The position numbers and the translations under genes are program-made. A stretch of DNA of 64,000 nt from [Leptolyngbya] sp. PCC 7376 (GTDB taxonomy: Bacteria > Cyanobacteriota > Cyanobacteriia > Cyanobacteriales > MRBY01), in the NCBI RefSeq assembly GCF_000316605.1, contig NC_019683.1, forward strand, positions 310,001 through 374,000, in the 5' to 3' direction. This document shows, piece by piece, positions 55,795 to 64,000 of this stretch (position 1 is the stretch's first letter; the number at the start of each line of letters is the position of its first letter). The notes below the pieces were generated by a model that saw only the letters and a program-made list of their open reading frames with translations, was not told where the DNA came from and did no database searches.

Positions 55795-56826
55795 TCATGC
55801 CATTTGCCACGTCAGTTCTTCCCCTGCCCGCAACGGCACTAGGCCAGAATCCGGGAAAGGTAACTCATTGGGAATACGCCAAGTTTTTTTCGTTAATGTG
55901 ATTGTTTCATTATTGCGAGGCAAACCATAGAAATCTGGCCCATGGAAACTGGCAAAGGCCTCAAGTTTATCCAGAGCATCTACGCTTTCAAAGGCTTCTG
56001 CATACAACTCCATTGCATGAAGCGCCGAATAACAGCCTGCACAGCCACAGGATGTTTCTTTGCGATCACGGGCATGGGGTGCACTATCTGTTCCAAGAAA
56101 AAATTTAGGGTTTCCAGATGTTGCAGCTTCGATGAGAGCTTGACGATGAGTTTCCCGTTTGAGGATAGGCAAACAGTAATAGTGGGGACGGATGCCACCT
56201 TGAAAAATGCTGTTGCGATTTAACAGAAGATGTTGAGGTGTGATGGTTGCAGCAACTCGCTCATCGGCCGATAGAACAAACTTCACTGCATTCTCAGTGG
56301 TGATATGTTCCAGCACAATTCGTAATTTCGGAAATCTTTCTTTGAGCGGAATCAAATATTGCTCAATAAAAACTTTCTCGCGATCGAATACATCCACATC
56401 TCTGTGGGTTACTTCTCCATGTAACAGCAAAGGTAAATCAACTTCCTGCATCGCTTCAAATACGCGATCGCCCTTCCGAATATCTGTTAAACCAGAGTCA
56501 GAATTTGTTGTTGCGCCCGCAGGATAATATTTAACGGCTTTGACAAACCCAGATTCTTTCGCGGCAATAATATCTTCGGGATTTGTATTGTCCGTAAGGT
56601 AAAGCGTCATTAGCGGCTCAAAGTTCACGCTCTTTGGCAACGCCACAAGAATACGATCACGGTAGGATTTCGCATCAGCAACGGTCCGCACCGGAGGCTT
56701 GAGATTTGGCATGACGATCGCCCGCGCAAATTGCCTCGCAGTATCCGGTAGAACAGCCTTGAGCGCCTCGCCATCCCGTAAATGTAGATGCCAATCGTCT
56801 GGCCGAGTAATCGTCAAATTTTCCAT
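55795..56826 (-). CDS. pyrC: Dihydroorotase
   Basis: PyrC closes carbamoyl aspartate to dihydroorotate in pyrimidine synthesis. The 343-residue protein is the class II (short) form with zinc ligands in [10 protein letters not shown] (13-20), the carboxylated Lys in [17 protein letters not shown], His in LLLHGEV and EHITT, and Asp in [23 protein letters not shown] start. It is single and divergent from the bicupin gene. Confidence 0.95.
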   Translation of the reverse strand: MENLTITRPDDWHLHLRDGEALKAVLPDTARQFARAIVMPNLKPPVRTVADAKSYRDRILVALPKSVNFEPLMTLYLTDNTNPEDIIAAKESGFVKAVKYYPAGATTNSDSGLTDIRKGDRVFEAMQEVDLPLLLHGEVTHRDVDVFDREKVFIEQYLIPLKERFPKLRIVLEHITTENAVKFVLSADERVAATITPQHLLLNRNSIFQGGIRPHYYCLPILKRETHRQALIEAATSGNPKFFLGTDSAPHARDRKETSCGCAGCYSALHAMELYAEAFESVDALDKLEAFASFHGPDFYGLPRNNETITLTKKTWRIPNELPFPDSGLVPLRAGEELTWQMA

Positions 56827-57027
56827 TGCAGAATTATAAATCAGGGGCGATCGCCCTTATTGGAGCAATCAGAGATTTTGTTGCAATCCGTACAGTTTCT
56901 GCTGTCATGCGTGTTAACTTAGGTAAAGAATCTCTTCGGTCTGCTCCAGCGTTATCAACACTGTTTCACTGGGCTGTCGGGGAGAAATTTTTTTCCTAAT
57001 AACGATTATCTTCGTGAGAGTGGCAAT

Positions 57028-57936
57028 ATGAATTTGACCAATGCGACTTGGCAAAAAACGGCTTTAAGTTGGGAATATCACAAAGCAGCAAATCCAACCC
57101 TCACTGCTGTACCTATCCGTGCTTTTCCTGCCAGCCTCCACGAATCGGGTGAGACACGCATTATTCCCCTCGACCTCGCCACTGAACTAGGCACAAGTTA
57201 CCCCGCAACAACTCCTAATCTCCTCGCCAATTTCATTCGCATTAAAACTGGAGAACAGATTGAGGCGATCGCCGCAGCGAGTTCCGAAGTCTTTTATGTG
57301 ATGCGCGGTTCTGGTCGCACCGAAACAGAATATGGCACTCTCGAATGGCGCAAAGGTGATTCTTTCACTCTGCCGATGAACACTGGCGTGACCCACTATG
57401 CCGATGACGATGCGGCGTTGTATTGGGTGCATGATTCGCCGATGCTAGCTTATTTAGGCGTTCAGCCCACCACGCCTCGCTTTGAACCAGCCTTTTATTC
57501 TGGTGAATTTTTGACGAGCGAAATTGAGCGTATTCGGGAAGAAGGCATCCGTCGCAACCTCAACCGAAATGGCGTTATTCTCGGTAACCCTGAGAGTGAA
57601 GACACCCGCACAGTCACCCATACCATGTGGTCGCTATACAATCTTGTGCCGCCCCATTCTTCCCAAAAACCTCACCGCCACAACTCCATCGCTCTCGACT
57701 TAGCGGTTTCGGCGAAGGAAGATACTTATACCCTTATTGGCAAATCCCTTGATGGCGAAGGCAACATTATCAATCCCATCAAAATGAAATGGGAACCTAA
57801 TAGCGTTTTTGTCACGCCCCCTGGTCTATGGCATTCCCACCACAACGAATCCGATGAAGATGCCTATGTCTTCCCAGTACAGGATGCAGGGATGCAAATT
57901 TATATGCGCACCCTTGATATTCAATTTGCAAAATAG
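57028..57936 (+). CDS. Bicupin domain protein
   Basis: The 302-residue protein has two cupin barrels, each with recognisable metal motifs: E-V-F-Y-V-M-R-G-S-G with a nearby P-M-N-T-G-V-T-H (about 88-135) in the first, and P-H-R-H-N-S-I-A-L-D plus P-P-G-L-W-H-S-H-H-N-E in the second. Bicupins of this kind are often dioxygenases such as gentisate-type enzymes, but no substrate can be assigned here. It is cytosolic and stands alone. A possible terminator or structured element follows at 57988. Confidence 0.8.
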   Translation: MNLTNATWQKTALSWEYHKAANPTLTAVPIRAFPASLHESGETRIIPLDLATELGTSYPATTPNLLANFIRIKTGEQIEAIAAASSEVFYVMRGSGRTETEYGTLEWRKGDSFTLPMNTGVTHYADDDAALYWVHDSPMLAYLGVQPTTPRFEPAFYSGEFLTSEIERIREEGIRRNLNRNGVILGNPESEDTRTVTHTMWSLYNLVPPHSSQKPHRHNSIALDLAVSAKEDTYTLIGKSLDGEGNIINPIKMKWEPNSVFVTPPGLWHSHHNESDEDAYVFPVQDAGMQIYMRTLDIQFAK

Positions 57937-58313
57937 ATTCTTAGAAAAATAGGTGTGGCGATCGCCATCCAAAATACTTTATCGAAAGGCTATTAAGTTA
58001 TGCTCGGTCGGATTTGAAAAAAATCCTTACCCAGCAACCTAATAGCCCTTTTAATACATTGCTTACATAACAACCTAAAGTCACCCAACCCTCATTTCTT
58101 TAATAAAATTGTCGAGTTTCTCTATCCTGCTCCCAGTCCCGAAAAACACCGCATACAATGCCATTAGAGACCTCTGACCTGCGTTGTAATTGTTTGGTGT
58201 GATGAAGATATAAATATTTGTCCAAAATCTCTTGGGCTAGACAAGATAAATCCGGTCAAGCTGTCTTCTCCAACCACTATGGACGACAAATAGCGTCGGG
58301 AGAGTTGAATAGT
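57937..58313. other. Intergenic region with a structured element
   Basis: 377 bases without a gene. The first third holds a hairpin element (57988-58051); the rest is likely promoter for the nucleotidyltransferase. An upstream in-frame extension of the next gene to 58218 was not accepted as coding. Confidence 0.45.
57988..58051 (+). terminator. Compound hairpin, terminator or structured RNA
   Basis: GGCTATTA at 57988-57995 pairs with TAATAGCC at 58040-58047, followed by TTTT (after one C). Inside lies a second perfect hairpin, GGATTTGAAAAAAATCC. The simple reading is a terminator for the bicupin gene; the nested stems also allow a structured leader RNA. Confidence 0.5.
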
Positions 58314-60845
58314 ATGCGGGCAATTTTGATGGCAGGGGGAGCAGGAACAAGATTGCGCCCATTAACGTGCAATATACCAAAGCCGATGGTGCCCGTGCTA
58401 AATCGTCCCATCGCGGAACACATCATCAATCTTTTAAAACGTCATAGCATCACCGAAGTCATTGCAACGCTCCATTACGAGCCGGATGTAATGCGGGATT
58501 ATTTTCAGGATGGCAGCGAATTCGGGGTCGAGATGCACTACGCCATTGAGGAGGAGCAACCCCTCGGCACAGCAGGCTGCGTCAAAAATGTCCAAGAGCT
58601 ACTCACTGATACTTTTCTCGTGATCAGTGGCGATAGTGTTACTGACTTTGACCTCACGGCGGCGATCGCCTTCCATCGCGAAAAACAATCCAAAGCCACC
58701 CTCATCCTTACTCGCGTTCCAAATCCTGTTGAATTTGGCGTAGTGATCACCGACGATAACCACCAAATTTGTCGATTCCTCGAAAAACCATCTACCAGCG
58801 AAATATTTTCCGACACCGTTAATACTGGCACTTATATCCTCGAACCTGACGTTCTCCAATATCTCCCTGACAACAAAGAGTGCGATTTCTCGAAAGACTT
58901 ATTCCCACTCCTCCTCCAAAATAGTGAACCGATGTATGGCTATGTTGCAGAGGATTGCTATTGGTGTGATGTTGGCCATCTTGAGGCGTATCGCACCGCC
59001 CAATATGATGCCCTCGAACGTAAAGTTGAAGTGGAATATGCATACACAGAGCGATCGCCAGGCATATGGGTTGGCCAAAATACCTTTATTGATGACACTG
59101 CCAAGATTCAGCCTCCAGTAATGATTGGCGATAACTGCCGTATCGGTGCGAGAGTGCATCTCGAATCCGGCACCGTAATTGGCGATAACGTTACCGTTGG
59201 CTCTCACGCCGATCTCAAACGACCCATTCTCTGGAATGGCGTCATGCTGGGCGAGGAAGTTCATCTCAGTGCCTGCACCATTGTTCGAGGTAGCCGCGTT
59301 GATCGCCGTGCCCATGTCCTTGAAGGAGCAGTCATTGGTGCTTTGTCCACCGTTGAAGAAGAAGCTCATATCGGCACGGGCGTCAGGATTTGGCCAAATA
59401 AACGGGTTGAAGCCGGAGCTATTCTCAATATCAATCTCATTTGGGGCAATACTGCCCACCGAAATTTATTTGGGCAGCGGGGTGTCGCTGGACTCGCCAA
59501 TATTGATATCACCCCAGAATTCGCCGTCAAACTAGGAGCAGCCTATGGTTCAACGCTTAGAGTTGGTGCAACGGTCATCGTCTCCCGTGATCAGCGCAGC
59601 GTCTCTCGGATGGTAAGTCGGTCACTCATTGCAGGGCTGATGTCAGCAGGCATTAATATTCAAAATCTACAGGCTACGGCTATTCCCATCGCCCGAACAA
59701 TGGCCACCATTTTCGATGTGGAAGGCGGCATCCATGTGCGCCTCCATCCAGAACGACGCGATCATATCTTGATCGAATTTATCGATGCCCAAGGGATCAA
59801 TATCTCTAAAGAAAAGGAGAAAAAAATTGAGGGCACTTACTTTAAAGAGGATTTGCGACGGGTTTCGATTACAGAAATTGGTGATATGGCAATGCCTGCC
59901 CAAGTGGTAGACATCTATAGCCAGAGGTTTGAACAGTATTTAAATGTGGGTGCACTCACAAATAGTGGCTCTAAAGTCGTGATTGACTATGCCTATGCCG
60001 TTGCCAATGCGGTACTACCTCGTCTACTTTCCAAATTCCGTTGTGATGCAATTGTGCTGAATGCCAGTTTGAAGCAAACATCATTACTGGGTCAGGAAAA
60101 GGATTTGCTGTTGTTGCAACTCGGCCATGTGGTGGAAGCGTTACGTGCCAGTATGGGCGTACAAGTTGCAGGCAATGGTGAGCAATTAACCCTTGTAGAT
60201 GAGACGGGTTTAGCGATTATTGGCGAAAGTTTAACGGCTCTAATGACCAGTATTCTCCTAACCTCCAATCCCCGCAGTACGGTGGTTGTGCCTGTATATG
60301 CGTCAAGCGCGGTAGAACAAATTGCCCGTCGCCATGATGCGAAAGTGGTTAGAACAAAAGCAAATCCCACAGCGCTGATGGAAGCCTGTCGCAATAATAT
60401 AAACGTGGTGATGGGTGGCAGTGGTGATATGGGATTTATTTTTCCGGAGTTGCACCCAGGTTTTGATGCGATGTTTACGATCGCCAAATTAATTGAGATG
60501 TTGACGATTCAGGAGCGATCGCTGGGACAGATTCGGGTAGAACTGCCAACGGTTTATCACAAGTCGTTTACGCTGCGTTGTCCATGGCGAATCAAGGGAT
60601 CTTTAATGCGTCATCTGGTCGAGACCCATGATGATGTCAATTTGGAATTGATTGATGGGGTAAAAATTGTTGATCCGGTGTCCGATAATTGGGCCTTGAT
60701 TCTGCCGGATGCAGGAGAACCCCTTGTTCATATTTTCGTGAATAGTAATAGCCGCGAATGGTCAGAGAAAACCATCTGGAGATATCGCCAGCAGGTTCAG
60801 GCATTTATCACCCATGAGCAAAGTGGTCGCCAACTGACCGTCTAA
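58314..60845 (+). CDS. Sugar nucleotidyltransferase with a degenerate phosphomannomutase domain
   Basis: The 843-residue protein starts with a nucleotidyltransferase (MAGGAGTRLRPLTCNIPKPM, about 5-240), continues with left-handed beta-helix repeats (about 250-375) and ends in a phosphohexomutase fold. It resembles cyanobacterial mannose-1-phosphate guanylyltransferases. The mutase active-site Ser loop (normally T-x-S-H-N-P) reads VRLHPERRDH near residue 475, so the third part seems catalytically dead. I use the ATG at 58314 because it immediately precedes the family start; a longer frame begins at 58218. GGGAG lies upstream. Product: probably GDP-mannose for surface polysaccharides. Confidence 0.9.
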   Translation: MRAILMAGGAGTRLRPLTCNIPKPMVPVLNRPIAEHIINLLKRHSITEVIATLHYEPDVMRDYFQDGSEFGVEMHYAIEEEQPLGTAGCVKNVQELLTDTFLVISGDSVTDFDLTAAIAFHREKQSKATLILTRVPNPVEFGVVITDDNHQICRFLEKPSTSEIFSDTVNTGTYILEPDVLQYLPDNKECDFSKDLFPLLLQNSEPMYGYVAEDCYWCDVGHLEAYRTAQYDALERKVEVEYAYTERSPGIWVGQNTFIDDTAKIQPPVMIGDNCRIGARVHLESGTVIGDNVTVGSHADLKRPILWNGVMLGEEVHLSACTIVRGSRVDRRAHVLEGAVIGALSTVEEEAHIGTGVRIWPNKRVEAGAILNINLIWGNTAHRNLFGQRGVAGLANIDITPEFAVKLGAAYGSTLRVGATVIVSRDQRSVSRMVSRSLIAGLMSAGINIQNLQATAIPIARTMATIFDVEGGIHVRLHPERRDHILIEFIDAQGINISKEKEKKIEGTYFKEDLRRVSITEIGDMAMPAQVVDIYSQRFEQYLNVGALTNSGSKVVIDYAYAVANAVLPRLLSKFRCDAIVLNASLKQTSLLGQEKDLLLLQLGHVVEALRASMGVQVAGNGEQLTLVDETGLAIIGESLTALMTSILLTSNPRSTVVVPVYASSAVEQIARRHDAKVVRTKANPTALMEACRNNINVVMGGSGDMGFIFPELHPGFDAMFTIAKLIEMLTIQERSLGQIRVELPTVYHKSFTLRCPWRIKGSLMRHLVETHDDVNLELIDGVKIVDPVSDNWALILPDAGEPLVHIFVNSNSREWSEKTIWRYRQQVQAFITHEQSGRQLTV

Positions 60846-60861
60846 TGAACGAACTCGAACT

Positions 60862-61122
60862 CTAGCGATTATGGTCAGGGCATCGGGGAGCAGACAAGCT
60901 TTTATCGAGCCAACCAGTTGCTTGCTGGAGATGGGTTAATGCGGCTTTGGGATTATCATTCAACAAAAAAACAAGGGCTGCGGAGAGTTGCTGACTGGCT
61001 TGGGCTTTGCGATTCCCTTTCATTCGGTGCCAATCATTCGGGGCGATCACCAACTTTGCGGCAAGGGCTTCGGCAAGCTCTAAACTGTCGTGGGTTGTTA
61101 ACTCTGACTTTAAAACTTCCAT
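60862..61122 (-). CDS. DUF6439 protein
   Basis: This 86-residue helical protein has the conserved core DWHRMKGNRKAQASQQLSAAL and LQQATGWLDKSLSAPRCP, which I associate with the cyanobacterial family DUF6439. No function is known. ATG start; its stop lies 16 bases past the convergent nucleotidyltransferase stop. It is downstream of frr on the same strand but separated from it by a terminator. Confidence 0.78.
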   Translation of the reverse strand: MEVLKSELTTHDSLELAEALAAKLVIAPNDWHRMKGNRKAQASQQLSAALVFLLNDNPKAALTHLQQATGWLDKSLSAPRCPDHNR

Positions 61123-61153
61123 AGCACTACATCCAGATTAATTACATTACAAA

Positions 61154-61181
61154 TAAAAAAAGGAAGACTAAAAAGCCTTCC
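61154..61181 (-). terminator. Intrinsic terminator after frr
   Basis: On the minus strand GGAAGGC and GTCTTCC form a stem (one mismatch) closed by a T-rich loop, followed by seven T, 24 bases after the frr stop. Confidence 0.85.
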
Positions 61182-61204
61182 CGCTATCATATCAAGTCTA
61201 GAAA

Positions 61205-61753
61205 TTAGACGGTCATAATGTCCTTTTCTTTGACTTTGAGTAGCTCATCGATTTTGCTAGTAAACTCATCTGTGATCTTCTGAACGTCATCCTGTAAATC
61301 GCGGGATTCATCCTCAGAAATATCACTATTTTTTTCTTGCTTTCGCACATCATCAATCGCATCACGGCGGATATTCCGAATCGCGACTTTACCTTCTTCC
61401 GCCAATTTGCTGGCTGTTTTCACTAATTCTTTACGGCGTTCTTTCGTGAGAGGGGGAATATTCAAACGGACAATCGTACCGTCGTTATTGGGCGTTAACC
61501 CAAGGTCAGACATCGAAATCGCCCGCTCAATATCACTGACACTGCCTTTATCAAAAGGCTGAATCATGATCGTGCTAGAGTCTGGCGTCGTGATGCTAGC
61601 CAAGGACTTTAAGGGCGTATCTGCACCATAGTATTCCACTGTAATTCGGTCGAGAAGTGCTGCGCTCGCTCTACCGGTTCTTAAACTATTAAAAGACCGT
61701 TGGGTCGCATCAATAGTTTTTTTCATGTTGTCTCTGAGTTCATTTAACTGCAC
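61205..61753 (-). CDS. frr: Ribosome recycling factor
   Basis: RRF, with EF-G, splits post-termination ribosomes. I start it at the GTG at 61753: GGAGG lies five bases upstream, and the resulting 182 residues ([20 protein letters not shown]...) match the family length exactly, whereas the longest open frame adds 42 residues that are pyrH sequence in another frame. Signature stretches are [34 protein letters not shown] and [14 protein letters not shown]. It overlaps the end of pyrH by 14 bases, so the two are translationally coupled. Confidence 0.95.
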   Translation of the reverse strand: MQLNELRDNMKKTIDATQRSFNSLRTGRASAALLDRITVEYYGADTPLKSLASITTPDSSTIMIQPFDKGSVSDIERAISMSDLGLTPNNDGTIVRLNIPPLTKERRKELVKTASKLAEEGKVAIRNIRRDAIDDVRKQEKNSDISEDESRDLQDDVQKITDEFTSKIDELLKVKEKDIMTV

Positions 61754-62462
61754 AGGAACCTCCCACAATTGTTCCAACTGGTTCACCTTTGACAGCGCGG
61801 ACGATATTGCCTTTTTCAAAGAGATTGAACACCATGATCGGAATATCGTTTTCTTTGCACAGGGCGATCGCCGTACCATCCATTACCCTTAGATCATTGG
61901 CTAGAACGTGGGTATAGGTCAAGCTTTCGTAGCGTTTTGCATCAGGATTTTTTGCGGGGTCACTATCATAAATCCCATCGACCTTTGTGGCCTTAAAGAT
62001 CACTTCTGCATCAATCTCAGCTGCCCGCAGCGCCGCAGTGGTATCGGTAGTAAAAAAGGGGTTACCAGAGCCAGCGCCAAAAATCACAACGCGTCCTTTC
62101 TCTAAATGACGAATTGCTCGACGACGAATATAAGGTTCTGCCACTTCTTGCATGGCGATCGCCGTCTGTACGCGAGTGGGAATATCAATTTGTTCGAGAG
62201 CATCCTGCAAGGTCATCGCATTCATTACTGTTGCGATCATGCCAATATAATCCGCATTGGCGCGATCCATACCTTTTGCCGAGGCTTGTACTCCCCGAAA
62301 AATATTGCCTCCGCCGACCACAACCACGAGCTGCACACCACTCGCAACGACCTCTCCAATTTCCCGGGCAATATCAGACACAATCTTTGGGTCAATCCCG
62401 TAGCCGAGATCCCCCATCAATGCCTCACCGCTTAACTTTAAAAGTACACGTTGGTATCCCAT
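61740..62462 (-). CDS. pyrH: UMP kinase
   Basis: PyrH phosphorylates UMP to UDP. The 240-residue protein has the amino-acid-kinase fold with the start [17 protein letters not shown], the glycine loop [11 protein letters not shown], the [22 protein letters not shown]-binding region and [22 protein letters not shown]. It is first in a pyrH-frr operon, a very common arrangement. ATG start at 62462. Confidence 0.96.
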   Translation of the reverse strand: MGYQRVLLKLSGEALMGDLGYGIDPKIVSDIAREIGEVVASGVQLVVVVGGGNIFRGVQASAKGMDRANADYIGMIATVMNAMTLQDALEQIDIPTRVQTAIAMQEVAEPYIRRRAIRHLEKGRVVIFGAGSGNPFFTTDTTAALRAAEIDAEVIFKATKVDGIYDSDPAKNPDAKRYESLTYTHVLANDLRVMDGTAIALCKENDIPIMVFNLFEKGNIVRAVKGEPVGTIVGGSCAVK

Positions 62463-62650
62463 CGGTCGCCCCGTTTCTATCTCATTTGCTTTTTGCCTCC
62501 ATTAAAATACCAGCTTTTCGTAATGGACAACGGAGGCAACTATTCTTAGCCTTACTTAGCCTTTTGAGATTGGCGATCGCCCCAGAGAGAACCTGATTTT
62601 ATTACTATTAAGGGACAGATATTTCTAGTCAAAGGGCAGGATTTGGTGGG

Positions 62651-63445
62651 ATGATCGACGTGACCTCTTCGGAACAGTGGCAATGGCAGGAATGGCAAGG
62701 GAAACCTTATCTCACCTGTGAACTTCTGCGACCTTGGCAACACGGCTTTTTCACAACCCATTTTGCGCCCCAAATGCCAGAGGAATTTGCCGCTGTTTTT
62801 GACATCAAACCAAACGCTTACCGAGTGAAACAAGTACATGGCAATGTTGTTTTATCTCCTACAGAAATCAGTTGGGAAGGGGAGCATTTCTCGCAGGCAG
62901 ACGGCATTATTACCGATGGAAATGAACAAGCAGTTTTTGTCGCCTCGGCAGATTGTACGCCAGCATTGATCGGCGATCGCCTCACCGGACAAGTCTCAGC
63001 AGTTCATGCAGGATGGCGCGGCACAGCGAAACGTATTTTACCCACTGCAATTCAAAAATTTCTTGATGCAGGTTCAGAACTCAACAACTTATGTGTTGCG
63101 CTCGGCCCAGCAATTAGTGGCGAAGTTTATCAAGTATCTACCGACGTTGCCCTTGCGATGGGAACAAGTTTGGGCTTTAAAGATTTAGAGCACGACCCAG
63201 AGGCAATGATTCTTGCTCTCGAAAATATTGAACAGTCTCCATTACTCTTCGATCCAGAGCCAGACAAATTACGTCTCGATGTCCGTCGAGTGAATCAAAT
63301 CCAACTCGAACAACTCGGTTTAGCACCAACACAAGTGGCGATCGCTCCACATTGTACATTTCAAGAACCCGATAACTTTTTCTCCTACCGCCGCAGTAAC
63401 GAAAAGAAAGTTCAATGGTCAGGCATTACTTCCCGTAATCCTTAA
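62651..63445 (+). CDS. pgeF: PgeF/YfiH family (LACC1-like) purine nucleoside enzyme
   Basis: The 264-residue protein has the family's metal-site features: a Cys in SADCTPALI, the VHAGWRGTAKRI signature and the late H-C pair in IAPHCTF near residue 236, with the start WQHGFFTTHF. Relatives are multifunctional purine nucleoside phosphorylases/adenosine deaminases and are linked to peptidoglycan editing; older annotations call them polyphenol oxidases or laccase-like. ATG start. Divergent from pyrH. Confidence 0.92.
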   Translation: MIDVTSSEQWQWQEWQGKPYLTCELLRPWQHGFFTTHFAPQMPEEFAAVFDIKPNAYRVKQVHGNVVLSPTEISWEGEHFSQADGIITDGNEQAVFVASADCTPALIGDRLTGQVSAVHAGWRGTAKRILPTAIQKFLDAGSELNNLCVALGPAISGEVYQVSTDVALAMGTSLGFKDLEHDPEAMILALENIEQSPLLFDPEPDKLRLDVRRVNQIQLEQLGLAPTQVAIAPHCTFQEPDNFFSYRRSNEKKVQWSGITSRNP

Positions 63446-63485
63446 AGTATTTCACGGCTCATTTCTAATAGACTCAATTAGCAAT

Positions 63486-64000
63486 TTACATACAGTTTCG
63501 AGCTGAACTTAAACGACAATCTATTTTTCGAGGAAAACCAACCGTTACTTTTGTCCCTTGGTTAGGCTCGCTAGTATAAGAAATCTTTCCACCACACATA
63601 TCTAAACACCCTTGAACAATGGATAACCCCAATCCAGTCCCTGGAATTGTGCCAACATTAGCACCTCGATGAAAGGGTTCAAAAATAGAGTCTTGATCAT
63701 CAATATCAATCCCGATACCATAATCTTTGATAATTACAATCACCTGGGAAGCCAAACCTTTTAATTGGATATCAATATGACGACTATCTAGGGAATATTT
63801 AATGGCATTTGATAAAAGATTATTGAAAATTTGACCAAGAATTTTAGGATCATTTTCAAAGGGTTCTATTGTCCCTTTAACTTCCAAATTAATAGCATAG
63901 CTTGGTTTTTTCAATTTATATTCTTCAATTTGCTCTAATAAAAAATCCGAAATATTAACCGGTGTCGATTGTATTGGTATCTGCCCTCTTTCTATCTGAT
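63486..64000 (-). CDS. Histidine kinase, C-terminal part (5' end off window)
   Basis: The frame is open from the right edge to a stop at 63486. It encodes the HATPase domain: FNNLLSNAIKYS (N box), IKDYGIGIDIDD (G1), IFEPFHRGANVGTIPGTGLG (F and G2 boxes) and a final VTVGFP. The HisKA and sensing domains lie outside the window. The sequence is close to the last part of the PAS kinase at 47329-48450. Confidence 0.9.
   Translation of the reverse strand, partial: QIERGQIPIQSTPVNISDFLLEQIEEYKLKKPSYAINLEVKGTIEPFENDPKILGQIFNNLLSNAIKYSLDSRHIDIQLKGLASQVIVIIKDYGIGIDIDDQDSIFEPFHRGANVGTIPGTGLGLSIVQGCLDMCGGKISYTSEPNQGTKVTVGFPRKIDCRLSSARNCM

Noticed and set aside
57988-58051. Glutamine-type (glnA/downstream-peptide) riboswitch
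   Set aside because: The conserved core sequences of those motifs are not present; only plain nested stems are visible.
58899-59459. A 186-codon minus-strand frame
   Set aside because: It lies wholly antisense within the well-conserved nucleotidyltransferase and has no recognisable protein pattern.
62114-62596. A 160-codon plus-strand frame
   Set aside because: Antisense shadow of pyrH, rich in Arg, Pro and Ser as expected for a shadow frame.

Overview
This 64 kb window is chromosomal DNA from a cyanobacterium. The evidence is the light-independent protochlorophyllide reductase pair chlL/chlN, a BtpA-type photosystem I biogenesis gene, an SLH-OprB porin, a VKOR-thioredoxin fusion, several cyanobacterium-specific small families, and dozens of copies of the cyanobacterial HIP1 octamer GCGATCGC. 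Protein resemblance recalled from memory suggests something near Synechococcus sp. PCC 7002 / Leptolyngbya sp. PCC 7376; that placement is unverified. No tRNA, rRNA, CRISPR array or prophage was seen.

Layout. 1-3.4 kb: the 5' part of a membrane sensor with both c-di-GMP domains (SBP-GGDEF-EAL, running off the left edge), then an insertion-sequence graveyard with an IS982-family element. 3.4-12.5 kb: DUF4332, def, chlL-DUF5331-chlN, corA, DUF3370, DUF4291 and cysK. 12.7-13.4 kb: a divergent zinc module, an SmtB-type repressor and a 55-residue metallothionein, with two operator palindromes between them. 13.6-22 kb: btpA, VKOR-Trx, a CHASE2-PAS-GGDEF gene split by a one-base frameshift in a T run, small secreted proteins, an OprB porin and a TPR protein. 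22-29.6 kb: an EF-G-like GTPase, a cupin, a YdcF-type protein, a sulfotransferase bracketed by a 44-bp imperfect direct repeat of the neighbouring permease gene's 3' end, a DppB/GsiC-type permease, an isoaspartyl peptidase and a WecG-type glycosyltransferase.

29.6-48.5 kb: a 1268-residue hybrid histidine kinase, an SH3b protein, sppA, fni, a gene-poor stretch with a candidate small RNA, two small unknown genes, a giant alpha-2-macroglobulin-like lipoprotein without a thioester motif, a ribosomal S1 homologue, and a two-gene operon (PAS histidine kinase plus REC-GGDEF-EAL). 48.8-50.1 kb: a truncated TPMT-like methyltransferase abutting a MarR/monooxygenase cassette with two near-perfect 18-bp palindromes. 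50.3-64 kb: type II NADH dehydrogenase, rsmE, a HAD phosphatase, mtnA, a second IS982 copy with a clean 7-bp target duplication, pyrC, a bicupin, a sugar nucleotidyltransferase with a degenerate phosphomannomutase domain, DUF6439, pyrH-frr, pgeF and the end of another histidine kinase.

How the genes work together: chlL-DUF5331-chlN supply two of the three subunits of dark chlorophyll synthesis (chlB is not here). Three c-di-GMP genes and three histidine kinases make the window rich in second-messenger and phosphorelay signalling. The SmtB/metallothionein and MarR/monooxygenase pairs each look like self-contained stress modules. Most remaining genes are housekeeping (def, pyrH, frr, rsmE, S1, cysK, pyrC, fni). 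HIP1-poor stretches (about 1-3.8 kb, 25.65-26.66 kb, 49.06-50.8 kb) coincide with the parts that look acquired.
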